From JASLBX01 sp036373915 (lineage in GTDB: Bacteria > Actinomycetota > Actinomycetes > Jiangellales > Jiangellaceae): a DNA stretch of 64,000 bases. The notes under the pieces were generated by a model. It did not search any database, was not told the origin of the DNA, and was given only the letters and a program-made list of their open reading frames with translations. Position 1 is the stretch's first letter. Every line of letters begins with the position of its first letter. Position numbers and translations under genes: made by a program. The stretch spans positions 13,475 to 77,474 of the forward strand of contig DASUUU010000113.1 in the NCBI GenBank assembly GCA_036373915.1, written 5' to 3'. Positions 44,326 through 52,877 of the stretch are shown here, in pieces.

Positions 44326-44915
44326 GACCGGGGCGACTCGACAATCGGGCGATTGAGCGTCGCCGCGGATGCCTGCCGGCGCACGTCGACCGGCCCCGAA
44401 GCGTACCTCTCGCCAAGGTTCTCTGCGGCGATCTTCTCCTGCAACTTCAAGATGCCCTGTAGCAGCGCCTCCGGCCGCGGCGGGCAGCCGGGCACGTAGA
44501 CATCCACGGGGATGACATGGTCGACGCCCTTGGTGACCGAGTAGGAGTCCCAGTACGGCCCGCCCGAGTTCGAGCACGCCCCGAACGAGATCACGTACTT
44601 CGGGTCGGGCATCTGCTCGTACAGGCGGCGGATCGCCGGCGCCATCTTGTCGGTCACAGTGCCCGACACGACCATCAAGTCCGCCTGCCGGGGTCCAGGG
44701 GCGAACGGGATCACTCCGAGCCGGATGAAGTCGTGGCGGGCCATCGACGCGGCGATGAACTCGATCGCGCAGCACGCCAGGCCGAAGTTGAACACCCACA
44801 ACGAGTACTTGCGGCCCCAGTTGAGTACGACCCGGATCGGATCAGGGGCGATCCGCTGCAAGGCACCCACGTCGCCGGGTCCGCGAGTCGGCATTCCCAG
44901 CTCGGTCACTGCCAT
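44322..44915 (-). CDS. nuoB: NADH-quinone oxidoreductase subunit B
   Basis: A 197-residue NuoB, the complex I subunit that carries the terminal N2 4Fe-4S cluster next to the quinone site. The ligands are visible as the tandem Cys of FGLACCAIE, the Cys of ISFGACSNSGG and the Cys of YVPGCPPRPE. It overlaps nuoA by ten bases and the AlkZ-like gene by four. The pair is about 8 kb away from the main nuo operon, so it may belong to a second, incomplete complex I set as in Streptomyces. Confidence 0.94.
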   Translation of the reverse strand: MAVTELGMPTRGPGDVGALQRIAPDPIRVVLNWGRKYSLWVFNFGLACCAIEFIAASMARHDFIRLGVIPFAPGPRQADLMVVSGTVTDKMAPAIRRLYEQMPDPKYVISFGACSNSGGPYWDSYSVTKGVDHVIPVDVYVPGCPPRPEALLQGILKLQEKIAAENLGERYASGPVDVRRQASAATLNRPIVESPRS

Positions 44916-45277
44916 GTCAGCACACCCCGCTTGACTGCATAGACGATGCCGGTTGCCAGGAACCCGAGGAACACGAACATCTCGACCAAGGTGACCGCAC
45001 CGAACGCGGGATCGGCGAAGACCGTCGCCCACGGGAACAGGTACACGACGTCGACGGCGAACACTACGTAGAGGAACGCGTACACGTAGTACCGGACGTG
45101 TGTTTGGGCCCAGCCCTCACCGACAGGGTCCACGCCGGATTCGTAGGTCAGTACCTTCTCACGGGTGGGATTCCTCGGTGCCAGCAACCGGTTGGCGCCG
45201 TAGGCAACGCTGACGAAGGCGACACCGGCCAGCCCGATCAAGGTTGCCACCACGTACGGCGACAGGAACGCATCCAC
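44906..45277 (-). CDS. nuoA: NADH-quinone oxidoreductase subunit A
   Basis: A 123-residue NuoA with three transmembrane segments. The family-defining middle reads YESGVDPVGEGWAQTHVRYYVYAFLYVVFAVDVVYLFPWA, with the conserved E-S-G and Arg-Tyr and the acidic residue in the second helix. It starts a short operon nuoA-nuoB-AlkZ-like that is separate from nuoF-N. Its upstream region is the divergent gap shared with korAB. Confidence 0.94.
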   Translation of the reverse strand: MDAFLSPYVVATLIGLAGVAFVSVAYGANRLLAPRNPTREKVLTYESGVDPVGEGWAQTHVRYYVYAFLYVVFAVDVVYLFPWATVFADPAFGAVTLVEMFVFLGFLATGIVYAVKRGVLTWQ

Positions 45278-45406
45278 CTGCGGCTCCCACGATCGATTAT
45301 GAACTCGACTCGTACCAACTTACTCGGAGGTCCCGGTCCTGTCGCATGATCGTACCGATGAGGTCATCGACACCTGCGGAACCGGAATCGCCTACCCGCC
45401 CGCCGG

Positions 45407-45480
45407 TCGATCACGTCCAGCATGCCTGCGGGTGCCGTACCAGGTGCGTGCGGGTGGTATGGGACCGATTCACCTAGTGG
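45407..45480 (+). repeat. Hairpin repeat copy B
   Basis: The second copy of the dispersed element, in the 332-bp gap between nuoA and korA. The arms GGTGCCGTACCA (45431-45442) and TGGTATGGGACC (45455-45466) flank a 12-base loop, and the element ends in CCTAGTGG as copy C does. Apart from this and the promoter candidate I see nothing in the gap. Confidence 0.78.
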
Positions 45481-45500
45481 TGCACATGCTGCGCGATGCG

Positions 45501-45531
45501 TTGAGCCTTCGCGACCGACCGGACGTAGAAT
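45501..45531 (+). promoter_or_regulatory. Candidate korAB promoter
   Basis: TTGAGC (45501-45506) and TAGAAT (45526-45531) resemble -35 and -10 boxes with a 19-base spacer, upstream of korA. The spacer is one or two bases longer than ideal. Confidence 0.35.
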
Positions 45532-45609
45532 TGACACCGAAGCTCAGGTGTGTCCAACTATGACGTTGTTCCCACCGGGCGAATGCTCGTGAGGAGGCGG
45601 CTACCCGCG

Positions 45610-47469
45610 GTGAGCGCCAAACAGACAACCGAGCTCGACCGTGTCGTTATTCGGTTCGCCGGCGATTCCGGCGACGGGATGCAACTTACCGGAGACAGGT
45701 TCACGTCGGCTACGGCCGTGTTCGGAAACGACCTGTCGACCCTGCCGAACTTCCCCGCCGAGATCCGCGCCCCTGCGGGTACTCTGCCGGGCGTCTCGAG
45801 CTTCCAGCTTCACTTCGCCGACCACGACATTCTGACCCCCGGCGACGCGCCCGACGTGCTCGTTGCGATGAATCCGGCTGCGCTCAAAGCGAATGTGGGT
45901 GATCTGCCCAAGGGGGCGACGATCATCGTCGACACCGCCGACTTCACCCCGCGCGCGCTCAAGAAGGTGGGTTACGACTCCAACCCGCTCGAGGACGGCA
46001 GCCTGGACTCCTACCAGGTGCACGCCGTCGACCTCACCGGTATGGCGACGGAGGCGCTCAAGGAGTTCGGCCTCACCCGCAAGCAGGCCAGCCGTTCCAA
46101 GAACATGCTCGCCCTCGGCCTGTTGTCGTGGATGTACGGCCGCCCGCTGGACGGCACGATCAAGTTCCTCGAGACCAAGTTCGCCCGCAACGGGACGATC
46201 CGGGACGCCAACATCACGGCCCTGCGGGCAGGATGGAACTACGGCGAGACCACCGAGGAGTTCGCTGTCAGGTACGAGGTCAAGCCGGCCCCCATGCCGG
46301 CCGGAACCTACCGCAACATCACCGGCAACCTCGCGCTCGCGTACGGCCTCATCGCGGCGTCGAAACGGTCCGGGTTGCCGCTGTTCCTCGGCTCGTACCC
46401 GATCACGCCGGCGAGCGACGTACTGCACGAGCTGGCCAGGCACAAGCGGTTCGGCGTCCGGACGTTCCAGGCCGAGGACGAGATCGCCGGCGTCGGCGCT
46501 GCTCTCGGCGCCTCGTTCGGTGGCGCGCTGGGAGTCACGACCACCTCCGGCCCGGGTGTCGCGCTCAAGTCCGAGACGATAGGCCTCGCTGTTTCGCTCG
46601 AGTTGCCCCTCATCATCTGCGACATCCAGCGTGGCGGGCCGTCCACCGGTCTGCCGACCAAGACCGAGCAGGCGGACCTTCTCCAGGCGATGTTCGGGCG
46701 CAACAGCGAAGCTCCCGTTCCCATCGTCGCGCCCTCCTCACCCGGCGACTGCTTCAACGCCGCCCTGGAGGCCGCCCGCATCGCCGTCACGTACCGGACG
46801 CCGGTCATCCTGCTGTCCGACGGATACCTGGCCAACGGTTCCGAGCCGTGGCGGATACCGGCCGTCGACGACCTGCCGGTGATCGACCCGGCCTTCGCCA
46901 CAAAGCCCAACCACCAGAACGGCGGTGAGCCGGAGTTCTGGCCGTATCTGCGTGACCCCGAGACGCTTGCGCGCCCGTGGGCGGTACCCGGCACGCCCGG
47001 CCTCGAGCACCGGATCGGCGGTATCGAGAAGTCGGACGGATCGGGCAACATCTCCTACGACCCGGAGAACCACGACCTGATGGTCCGGCTCCGGCAGGCG
47101 AAGATTGATGGCATTGCTGGTGTGGCCGATTTGGAGGTTGATGACCCGTCCGGCGCGGCGCGTACGCTCGTCATCGGGTGGGGGTCGAGCTTCGGGCCGA
47201 TCGGCGCGGCCGTGCGGCGCGTGCGGGCTGCCGGCCACCGGGTCGCACAGGCGCACTTCCGGCACCTCAACCCGCTGCCACCCAACACCGGCGAAATCCT
47301 GCGCCGCTACGACAGGGTGCTCCTACCGGAAATGAACCTCGGCCAGCTCGCGCTGCTGCTGCGCGCGAAGTTCCTGGTCGACGTGATCGGATACAACAAG
47401 GTCCGCGGGCTCCCCTTCAAGGCCGACGAGCTCGCAACCGTAATCAAGGACGTGATCAACGGTGACTGA
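45610..47469 (+). CDS. korA: 2-oxoglutarate:ferredoxin oxidoreductase, alpha subunit (gamma-alpha fusion)
   Basis: A 619-residue subunit that fuses the gamma domain (about 1-190, VVIRFAGDSGDGMQLTGDRF) to the alpha domain (about 210-619, GSYPITPASDVLHELARH, TTTSGPGVALKSETIGLAV, VDIQRGGPSTGLPTKTEQADL in closely related form). With KorB it converts 2-oxoglutarate plus CoA to succinyl-CoA and reduces ferredoxin. I use GTG 45610 (VSAKQTTELD), after GAGGAGG; an in-frame GTG at 45550 would add 20 residues. It overlaps korB by eight bases. Confidence 0.94.
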   Translation: MSAKQTTELDRVVIRFAGDSGDGMQLTGDRFTSATAVFGNDLSTLPNFPAEIRAPAGTLPGVSSFQLHFADHDILTPGDAPDVLVAMNPAALKANVGDLPKGATIIVDTADFTPRALKKVGYDSNPLEDGSLDSYQVHAVDLTGMATEALKEFGLTRKQASRSKNMLALGLLSWMYGRPLDGTIKFLETKFARNGTIRDANITALRAGWNYGETTEEFAVRYEVKPAPMPAGTYRNITGNLALAYGLIAASKRSGLPLFLGSYPITPASDVLHELARHKRFGVRTFQAEDEIAGVGAALGASFGGALGVTTTSGPGVALKSETIGLAVSLELPLIICDIQRGGPSTGLPTKTEQADLLQAMFGRNSEAPVPIVAPSSPGDCFNAALEAARIAVTYRTPVILLSDGYLANGSEPWRIPAVDDLPVIDPAFATKPNHQNGGEPEFWPYLRDPETLARPWAVPGTPGLEHRIGGIEKSDGSGNISYDPENHDLMVRLRQAKIDGIAGVADLEVDDPSGAARTLVIGWGSSFGPIGAAVRRVRAAGHRVAQAHFRHLNPLPPNTGEILRRYDRVLLPEMNLGQLALLLRAKFLVDVIGYNKVRGLPFKADELATVIKDVINGD

Positions 47470-48532
47470 GACGATCACCGGGCCCAGCCTTCCCGGGCTC
47501 CGCGACGTCCCCACATCCGCCAATCCCCAGACGAAGAAGGACTTCACCAGCGATCAGGAGGTCCGCTGGTGCCCCGGCTGCGGCGACTACGCCGTGCTGG
47601 CCACCGTCCAGGGGTTCCTGCCCGAGCTGGGCCTGCGCCGAGAGAACATCGTGTTCGTTTCGGGCATCGGCTGCTCGTCCCGGTTCCCCTACTACATGAA
47701 CACCTACGGGCTGCACTCGATCCACGGCCGAGCGCCGGCGATCGCGACCGGGCTGGCCGCGACCCGTCCGGACCTGTCGGTGTGGGTCGTCACCGGCGAC
47801 GGTGACGGGCTTTCGATCGGTGGCAACCATCTGATCCACGCCATGCGGCGCAACATCAACCTGACCATCCTGCTGTTCAACAACAGGATCTACGGGCTTA
47901 CCAAGGGGCAGTACTCGCCCACCTCCGAGATCGGCAAGATCACAAAGTCGACGCCGATGGGGTCCTTGGACAACCCCTTCAACCCGGTGTCGCTGGCACT
48001 GGGTGCGGAGGCGACGTTCGTGGCCCGGACGATCGACTCCGACCGGGCTCATCTGACGTCGGTGCTTCGTGCGGCCGCCGCCCACCGAGGCACGTCGTTC
48101 GTGGAGATCTACCAGAACTGCAACATCTTCAACGACGGTGCGTTCGAGATCCTCAAGAACGCGGACAGCCGCGACGAGGTGCTGATCCGGCTCGAGCACG
48201 GTCAACCGATCCGGTTCGGAGCCGACCTGCACTTCGGCGTGCGCCGCAACCCTGAGACGAGCGTGATCGAGGTCTGCGACGGCGACGACCCGGGCGTGCT
48301 CACCCACGACGCGCACAACGACGACCCGTCGGTGGCGTTCGCGCTGTCGCGGCTTGCCGACCCGGGAACGCTGGCTCGCTCGCCGATCGGCATCTTCCGC
48401 GACGTCGACCGCCCGACGTACGACGATCTGATGTCCGGTCAACTCCGCGATGCCGCCGAACAGCAAGGCGAGGGCGACCTGGCCACACTGCTCGCCGGCA
48501 CCGATACCTGGACCATCGACTCCAGGGTCTGA
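47462..48532 (+). CDS. korB: 2-oxoglutarate:ferredoxin oxidoreductase, beta subunit
   Basis: A 356-residue TPP-binding subunit. WCPGCGDYAVLATVQ is the start of the family, GIGCSSRFPYYMNTYGLHSIHGRAPAIATGL follows, and the TPP/Mg motif is GDGDGLSIGGNHLIHAMRRNINLTILLFNN. The conserved Cys of CPGC and GIGCS fit the 4Fe-4S ligands of this subunit. It is coupled to korA. Together with the glyoxylate and citrate genes it gives a ferredoxin-linked branch of the TCA cycle. Confidence 0.95.
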   Translation: MTETITGPSLPGLRDVPTSANPQTKKDFTSDQEVRWCPGCGDYAVLATVQGFLPELGLRRENIVFVSGIGCSSRFPYYMNTYGLHSIHGRAPAIATGLAATRPDLSVWVVTGDGDGLSIGGNHLIHAMRRNINLTILLFNNRIYGLTKGQYSPTSEIGKITKSTPMGSLDNPFNPVSLALGAEATFVARTIDSDRAHLTSVLRAAAAHRGTSFVEIYQNCNIFNDGAFEILKNADSRDEVLIRLEHGQPIRFGADLHFGVRRNPETSVIEVCDGDDPGVLTHDAHNDDPSVAFALSRLADPGTLARSPIGIFRDVDRPTYDDLMSGQLRDAAEQQGEGDLATLLAGTDTWTIDSRV

Positions 48533-48549
48533 CGGCGTCCCGAACCGGT

Positions 48550-49689
48550 CTACAGGCCGTTCGTATACAGCAGCCGGTTGGGTGTCCCTGAGGGGTTGCC
48601 GGAGATCACTCCGGTGGTCGAGTTGTTGATCAGCCACGTTCGGACGGTGCTGAAGCCGGCGTCGCCGAGGGCCGACTTGTACATCGCAGCGACACCCGTG
48701 ACATGCGGCGCCGCCATCGAGGTCCCGTTGAACGTGGCCGTCCTGTTGCGTGGCGTGGTCGAGGTTATCGCCACCCCTGGCGCGTAGAGGTGCGTGCACG
48801 ATCCGAAGTTCGAGAACGACGCCCGCTCGTCCGAGCTGCTGCTCGCCATGACCGTCGTGGCGTTGGACGCGCTTGCCGGCGAGAACATGCACGCATCAGC
48901 CCCCGAGTTTCCCGCCGCGACGGCTACGAAGACGCCGCTGTTCGCGAGGCTGTTCAGCGCGTTGTTCACAGACGCGTTGAACCCGCCGCCCAGCGACAGG
49001 TTGGCCACGGCCGGCTTGGTGTGGTTCGCCGCGACCCAGTCCATGCCGGCGATCACAGACGACCAACTCCCGGAGCCGGCGCAGTTCAGCACCTTGACGC
49101 CGTAGAGGTTGACGTCCTTGGCCACGCCGTACGACTCCGCGCCGACGGTGCCGGCCACGTGCGTACCGTGGCCATTGCAGTCGCGGTTGGGCCCGCCGAC
49201 GGTGTTGACGACTTGCGAGGCGCGTCCCTCGAACTCACTATGCCCGGCGTCGATGCCGGTATCGATGATGTACGCGTGCACGTTTGCCGCGGTCGCGTTG
49301 AACGTGTACTCATCGTTCAGCGGCAGATTCCGCTGGTCGATGCGATCAAGACCCCACGACGGAGGGTTCACCTGGGTGGCCACGATGGTGGCGACTCCAT
49401 CCGGTTCGACCATCGCCACGGCAGGATCGGCACGCAAGGCCGCGACCTGATGCGCAGTGAGCGGTGCGGCGAATCCGTTCATTACTCGCTGGTACCGGTG
49501 TGTCGGAGCCACGGCGTGCCGCCGGATCGCAGCTGGGGCGTCGGCGCTGCGCTCCAGAGTGACGATGAACGATCGGGCACCTTGCTCGCCGGCTCCGGCG
49601 GCTCCCGGAGCGGCTTGAGCCTGGATCGGCAGCATTGCCGCGGCAACCGCCGCGACGACCGCCAGAACGCGTCGACGTAAGTGGACCAT
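48550..49689 (-). CDS. Secreted subtilisin-like serine protease (S8)
   Basis: A 379-residue exported protease. The signal peptide runs to about AQAAP (residues 1-28), an inhibitor I9 propeptide follows (SFIVTLERSADAPAAIRRHAV to VAMVEPDGV), and the catalytic domain has all three active residues: Asp in AYIIDTGID, His in NGHGTHVAG and Ser in NGTSMAAPH. The oxyanion Asn is in AAGNSGADAC. It is of the proteinase K/aqualysin type, without a C-terminal domain. Start ATG 49689 follows AAGGGCT. Single gene. Confidence 0.94.
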   Translation of the reverse strand: MVHLRRRVLAVVAAVAAAMLPIQAQAAPGAAGAGEQGARSFIVTLERSADAPAAIRRHAVAPTHRYQRVMNGFAAPLTAHQVAALRADPAVAMVEPDGVATIVATQVNPPSWGLDRIDQRNLPLNDEYTFNATAANVHAYIIDTGIDAGHSEFEGRASQVVNTVGGPNRDCNGHGTHVAGTVGAESYGVAKDVNLYGVKVLNCAGSGSWSSVIAGMDWVAANHTKPAVANLSLGGGFNASVNNALNSLANSGVFVAVAAGNSGADACMFSPASASNATTVMASSSSDERASFSNFGSCTHLYAPGVAITSTTPRNRTATFNGTSMAAPHVTGVAAMYKSALGDAGFSTVRTWLINNSTTGVISGNPSGTPNRLLYTNGL

Positions 49690-49806
49690 CGCCAGCCCTT
49701 CCTCGCGGGTCGAACGCTCGGCTCGGTGCTGAGCCGGGCGGCGTGTTCCCACGCCGGTGTGGATGAGCGCAAGCCGGCATTGAGACCGCGCCTTTAGCGT
49801 GACTTG

Positions 49807-49827
49807 CTATTGACTTTTCGTCAATAG
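49807..49827. promoter_or_regulatory. Palindrome in the subtilase/RarD promoter gap
   Basis: CTATTGAC (49807-49814), a five-base TTTTC centre, and GTCAATAG (49820-49827) form a perfect inverted repeat in the 281-bp gap between divergent genes. TTGAC at its left arm could double as a -35 box. Regulator unknown; nothing else is evident in this gap. Confidence 0.4.
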
Positions 49828-49970
49828 ACAACTGACCTTAGGTGATGCCACTCATCAAGTGCAGCACACCGCGAAGCCTGCCCGCCCACGGCGAGGACCG
49901 AGGCCGTTCCCCCGTCTCGGGTAATGAGCATCCTTATTGGATACTGCTGTCGCAAGGTAACCTCTGGTAG

Positions 49971-50894
49971 GTGAGCGCCTCCCGTCTCGGCTTTCTCTAT
50001 GGCGTGGCCGCCTACGGCCTGTGGGGTTTGTTCCCGCTGTACTGGGGACTGCTCGAAGAGGCCGGCGAGATCGAGGTCCTCGCACATCGGATCGTCTGGT
50101 CACTTGTTGTCGTCGTCGTGCTCCTCACGGGTGCTCGTAGCTGGTGGCGGGTCCGGCGGCTCGCCAAGCGTTCGGTCCTCCTGCTCGGCCTGGCCGCCGT
50201 GATCATCACGTTCAACTGGGGGACGTACATCTGGGGTGTCGTCAACGGTCACGTGATCGAGACGTCACTGGGCTACTTCATCAACCCGTTGGTCACAGTG
50301 GTGATGGGCGTTGTCATCCTGCGCGAGCGACTGCGTCCCGTCCAGTGGGCGGCGGTCGGGCTCGCCGCGATCGCCGTCATCATCCTCACCGTGGACTACG
50401 GCCGTCCGCCCTGGATCGCGCTCGTCCTTGCGTTCTCGTTCGGTACCTACGGACTCATCAAGAAGAAGGTCAACGTCGGCGCGGTGGAGAGCCTGGGTGT
50501 CGAGACTGGCATCCTGCTCGTGCCCGCGGTGGCGTTCCTGATGATTCTGGAGGTCAACGGGACGGGATCGTTCACCCACGCCGGCCTCCGAACCGACCTG
50601 CTACTCGTCGGCGCCGGAGTGATCACCGCCATCCCACTGTTGTTCTTCGGCGCCGCCGCGATCAGGGTGCCGCTGACAACGCTTGGACTCCTTCAATACC
50701 TGGCCCCGATAATCCAGTTCGCGCTCGGCGTCATCGTCTTCCGGGAAGCCGTCCCTCCGGTGCGGCTCATCGGGTTCGCGCTCGTCTGGACGGCGCTGGC
50801 GGTTCTGACGACCGAGACCCTCGTGCATCGCCGGCGCCTGCGCGTGCTGGCCTCCGCGCCAGTGACTCCAGTGACTGCACCCGCCGAACGGTGA
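49971..50894 (+). CDS. rarD: RarD-type EamA/DMT transporter
   Basis: A 307-residue inner-membrane transporter with ten predicted transmembrane helices in two EamA halves. The RarD-specific opening GVAAYGLWGLFPLYWGLLEEAGEIEVLAHRIVWSL and the motif FNWGTYIWGVVNGHVIETSLGYFINPLV are exact for the family. E. coli RarD was linked to chloramphenicol sensitivity; the true substrate is unknown. It starts at GTG 49971. Single gene. Confidence 0.94.
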   Translation: MSASRLGFLYGVAAYGLWGLFPLYWGLLEEAGEIEVLAHRIVWSLVVVVVLLTGARSWWRVRRLAKRSVLLLGLAAVIITFNWGTYIWGVVNGHVIETSLGYFINPLVTVVMGVVILRERLRPVQWAAVGLAAIAVIILTVDYGRPPWIALVLAFSFGTYGLIKKKVNVGAVESLGVETGILLVPAVAFLMILEVNGTGSFTHAGLRTDLLLVGAGVITAIPLLFFGAAAIRVPLTTLGLLQYLAPIIQFALGVIVFREAVPPVRLIGFALVWTALAVLTTETLVHRRRLRVLASAPVTPVTAPAER

Positions 50895-50947
50895 CTGCGC
50901 TGGCGCGGCAAGCGACCTTCCGACCGTCCAAATGACCTCAAGAGGGA

Positions 50948-51029
50948 AAGCTTCACGTTCCTGATCAAAGTTGCGCTCAGCTCGCGGATCTGGGCCTGGT
51001 GCCGAAACTTTGATCACTGAGGTGAGCTT
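50948..51029. repeat. Long intergenic inverted repeat (IR2)
   Basis: TGATCAAAGTT (50962-50972) and AACTTTGATCA (51006-51016) form a perfect 11-bp inverted repeat; outside it AAGCTTCAC (50948-50956) pairs with GTGAGCTT (51022-51029) with one extra T. The 82-bp element lies between rarD and the toxin-antitoxin pair and may be a palindromic repetitive element or the rarD terminator. Confidence 0.6.
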
Positions 51030-51055
51030 CGACTCGTGAGATCGTCACGATGGAC

Positions 51056-51075
51056 GCTAGCGCTAGCGCTATCAT
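51056..51075 (+). promoter_or_regulatory. Operator/promoter candidate of the toxin-antitoxin operon
   Basis: GCTAGCGCTAGCGCTA (51056-51071) is an overlapping palindrome made of repeated GCTAGC, running directly into a TATCAT -10-like box (51070-51075) seven bases before the antitoxin ATG. Toxin-antitoxin complexes usually repress their own promoter at such sites; binding here is inferred. Confidence 0.5.
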
Positions 51076-51081
51076 TGCGTC

Positions 51082-51312
51082 ATGCCTGCCATCCATGTCC
51101 GCAATGTGCCCGAATCGATAGTGGTCGCCCTTCGTGAGCGGGCCCAGAGGCATGGCCGTTCCATGCAGGAGGAGATCCGCGAGATCTTGGCTGCCGCGGC
51201 GAGCGAGCGTCCGGCCGCCCTGGATGTTCGGCCGTTGAATCTGGTGACGGCGAACACGAGCAGCACCTCGTCGTGGCGGCGCGAGGAGATCTACGGTGAT
51301 GACGGTCGCTGA
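51082..51312 (+). CDS. Antitoxin, FitA-like ribbon-helix-helix
   Basis: A 76-residue antitoxin. Residues 1-40 form the FitA/Arc-like ribbon-helix-helix (AIHVRNVPESIVVALRERAQRHGRSMQEEIREIL), and the C-terminal tail is the segment that wraps around the toxin active site. Its end overlaps the toxin gene by 14 bases, the usual layout for type II pairs. It should neutralise the PIN toxin and repress the operon together with it. Confidence 0.9.
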   Translation: MPAIHVRNVPESIVVALRERAQRHGRSMQEEIREILAAAASERPAALDVRPLNLVTANTSSTSSWRREEIYGDDGR

Positions 51313-51742
51313 TCGCGTGGTGCTCGACACGAATGTGCTGATCGCTGCGACCGATCAAGGGCGGCCAGAGCATGCCCGAGCGCTTTCAGCGCTTACTGAC
51401 TGGCCAGCTTCCGGCACTACCCTGTACGCGTCCGGTCAGGTGTTACGCGAGTATCTGTCCGTCGTCACGCGCCCGCTCGGGGCTAACGGCCTCGGTCTAG
51501 CCGAGTCGGACGCAGTGGCGAACGTCCGGAAGCTGACTGAGCGAATGAGCCTTCTCGCAGAGACCGAGAAGGTTCATGAACGGCTCCTTGCCCTGTTGGA
51601 CACGACGCCATGTTCCGGTAAGCAGGTTCATGATGCGAACCTCGTAGCGACAATGCTCGCACATGGCATCGAGACGATCGTCACGATCAACACTGCCGAC
51701 TTCGCCCGGTACTCGGAGCGCATCAGCGTCGTCCCACTGTGA
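51299..51742 (+). CDS. PIN-domain ribonuclease toxin, VapC/FitB type
   Basis: A 147-residue PIN-domain toxin. The acidic metal-binding residues are placed as expected: Asp in VVLDTNVLIAA, Glu in VLREYLSVV, Asp in VHDANLVATML and Asp in INTADFARY. It would cleave specific RNAs, often tRNA, and stop growth when the antitoxin is lost. ATG 51299 is preferred; a GTG one codon earlier is possible. It is convergent with the polyprenyl synthetase gene. Confidence 0.92.
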   Translation: MTVADRVVLDTNVLIAATDQGRPEHARALSALTDWPASGTTLYASGQVLREYLSVVTRPLGANGLGLAESDAVANVRKLTERMSLLAETEKVHERLLALLDTTPCSGKQVHDANLVATMLAHGIETIVTINTADFARYSERISVVPL

Positions 51743-51766
51743 CCCTTCGCAACCCGCGGGTCTCGA

Positions 51767-52804
51767 TCAGGCGGCGCGGTCGACGGCCTGATCACAGACG
51801 GCTTCCAGGGCGCTGCGTGCGGGAATGGCCGGCAGCGGAGCCAGCACCGCACGGGCCTCCTCCGCCCAGCGTCGTACCTCTTGGCGAGCCATCTCCATGG
51901 CGGGATGCGCGCGTAGCAGTCGGAGTGCCTCGGCGTGATCATCGTCGTCGGTTATCGGGCCGGACAGCAGGGCCCGCAGGCGTTCGTCGGCGGAATCTGT
52001 GGACTTGCGGGCGTACAACATCGGGAGTGTCGCCACGCCCTCCCGCAGGTCGGTTCCGGGCGTCTTGCCGGACACTATCGACTCGCTGGCGATGTCGAGC
52101 AGGTCGTCGGCCAGCTGGAAGGCCATGCCGACTCGTTCGCCATAGCGCGCCAGCACTTCGACGACCTCGGCGGGCGCGCCGGCGTGCAGCGCGCCGAGCC
52201 GGGCGGAGGTGGCGATCAGCGATGCCGTCTTGTCCGAGAGCACCGACAGGTAGTGCGCGACGGGATCCTCACCGGGCCGCGGGCCGATCGTCTCCCTGAG
52301 CTGGCCCTGCACGAGCCGCTCGAACGTCCGCGCCTGAATCCGGACCGACTCGGTGCCGAGGTCGGCCGCGATCTGCGACGCTCGCGCGAACAGGAAGTCG
52401 CCCGTCAGGATGGCCACGCTGTTGCCCCAGCGGGCGTTCGCGCTCGGAGCACCGCGACGCACCAGCGCCTCGTCCATGACGTCATCGTGATACAAGGTCG
52501 CGACGTGGGTGAGCTCGACGACGACGGCCGAGCGGACGACGCCGGGCGCGTCCGGATCGCCGAACTGGCCGGCCACGAGCGCGAGCATCGGACGGAACCG
52601 CTTGCCGCCGGCGGCCACCAGGTGGCGCAGGGCGGGTCCGACGAGTTCGTCGTCGGACTTGACCGCTTCGCCGAGGCGCGCTTCAACCTCTTCGAGCCCG
52701 GCGAGTAAGGCTGCCTTGAAGGCCGGATCCACGTCTGGCAGGCCCAGGCCGGACGGTCTCACCTCGGCGCCTCCCTGATCGGCTTCGGTCGCGCGGAGCA
52801 CCAC
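51767..52804 (-). CDS. Polyprenyl diphosphate synthase
   Basis: A 345-residue trans-isoprenyl diphosphate synthase that makes the long prenyl chain of menaquinone. The first Asp-rich motif is YHDDVMDEALVRRG and the second is FQLADDLLDIAS; GGKRFRPMLALVAG is also conserved. The first motif is DDVMD, that is DDxxD with two spacer residues, as in long-chain bacterial enzymes. It lies downstream of nuoN on the same strand, as in other actinobacteria, which ties quinone supply to complex I. Chain length cannot be read. Confidence 0.93.
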   Translation of the reverse strand: MVLRATEADQGGAEVRPSGLGLPDVDPAFKAALLAGLEEVEARLGEAVKSDDELVGPALRHLVAAGGKRFRPMLALVAGQFGDPDAPGVVRSAVVVELTHVATLYHDDVMDEALVRRGAPSANARWGNSVAILTGDFLFARASQIAADLGTESVRIQARTFERLVQGQLRETIGPRPGEDPVAHYLSVLSDKTASLIATSARLGALHAGAPAEVVEVLARYGERVGMAFQLADDLLDIASESIVSGKTPGTDLREGVATLPMLYARKSTDSADERLRALLSGPITDDDDHAEALRLLRAHPAMEMARQEVRRWAEEARAVLAPLPAIPARSALEAVCDQAVDRAA

Positions 52805-52877
52805 GCCCTACCTGCGCTATTCCTCGCAGGATACCCGCATGTCAGAACGGCGTCCGGGGTGGGCCGAACCCTCACGT

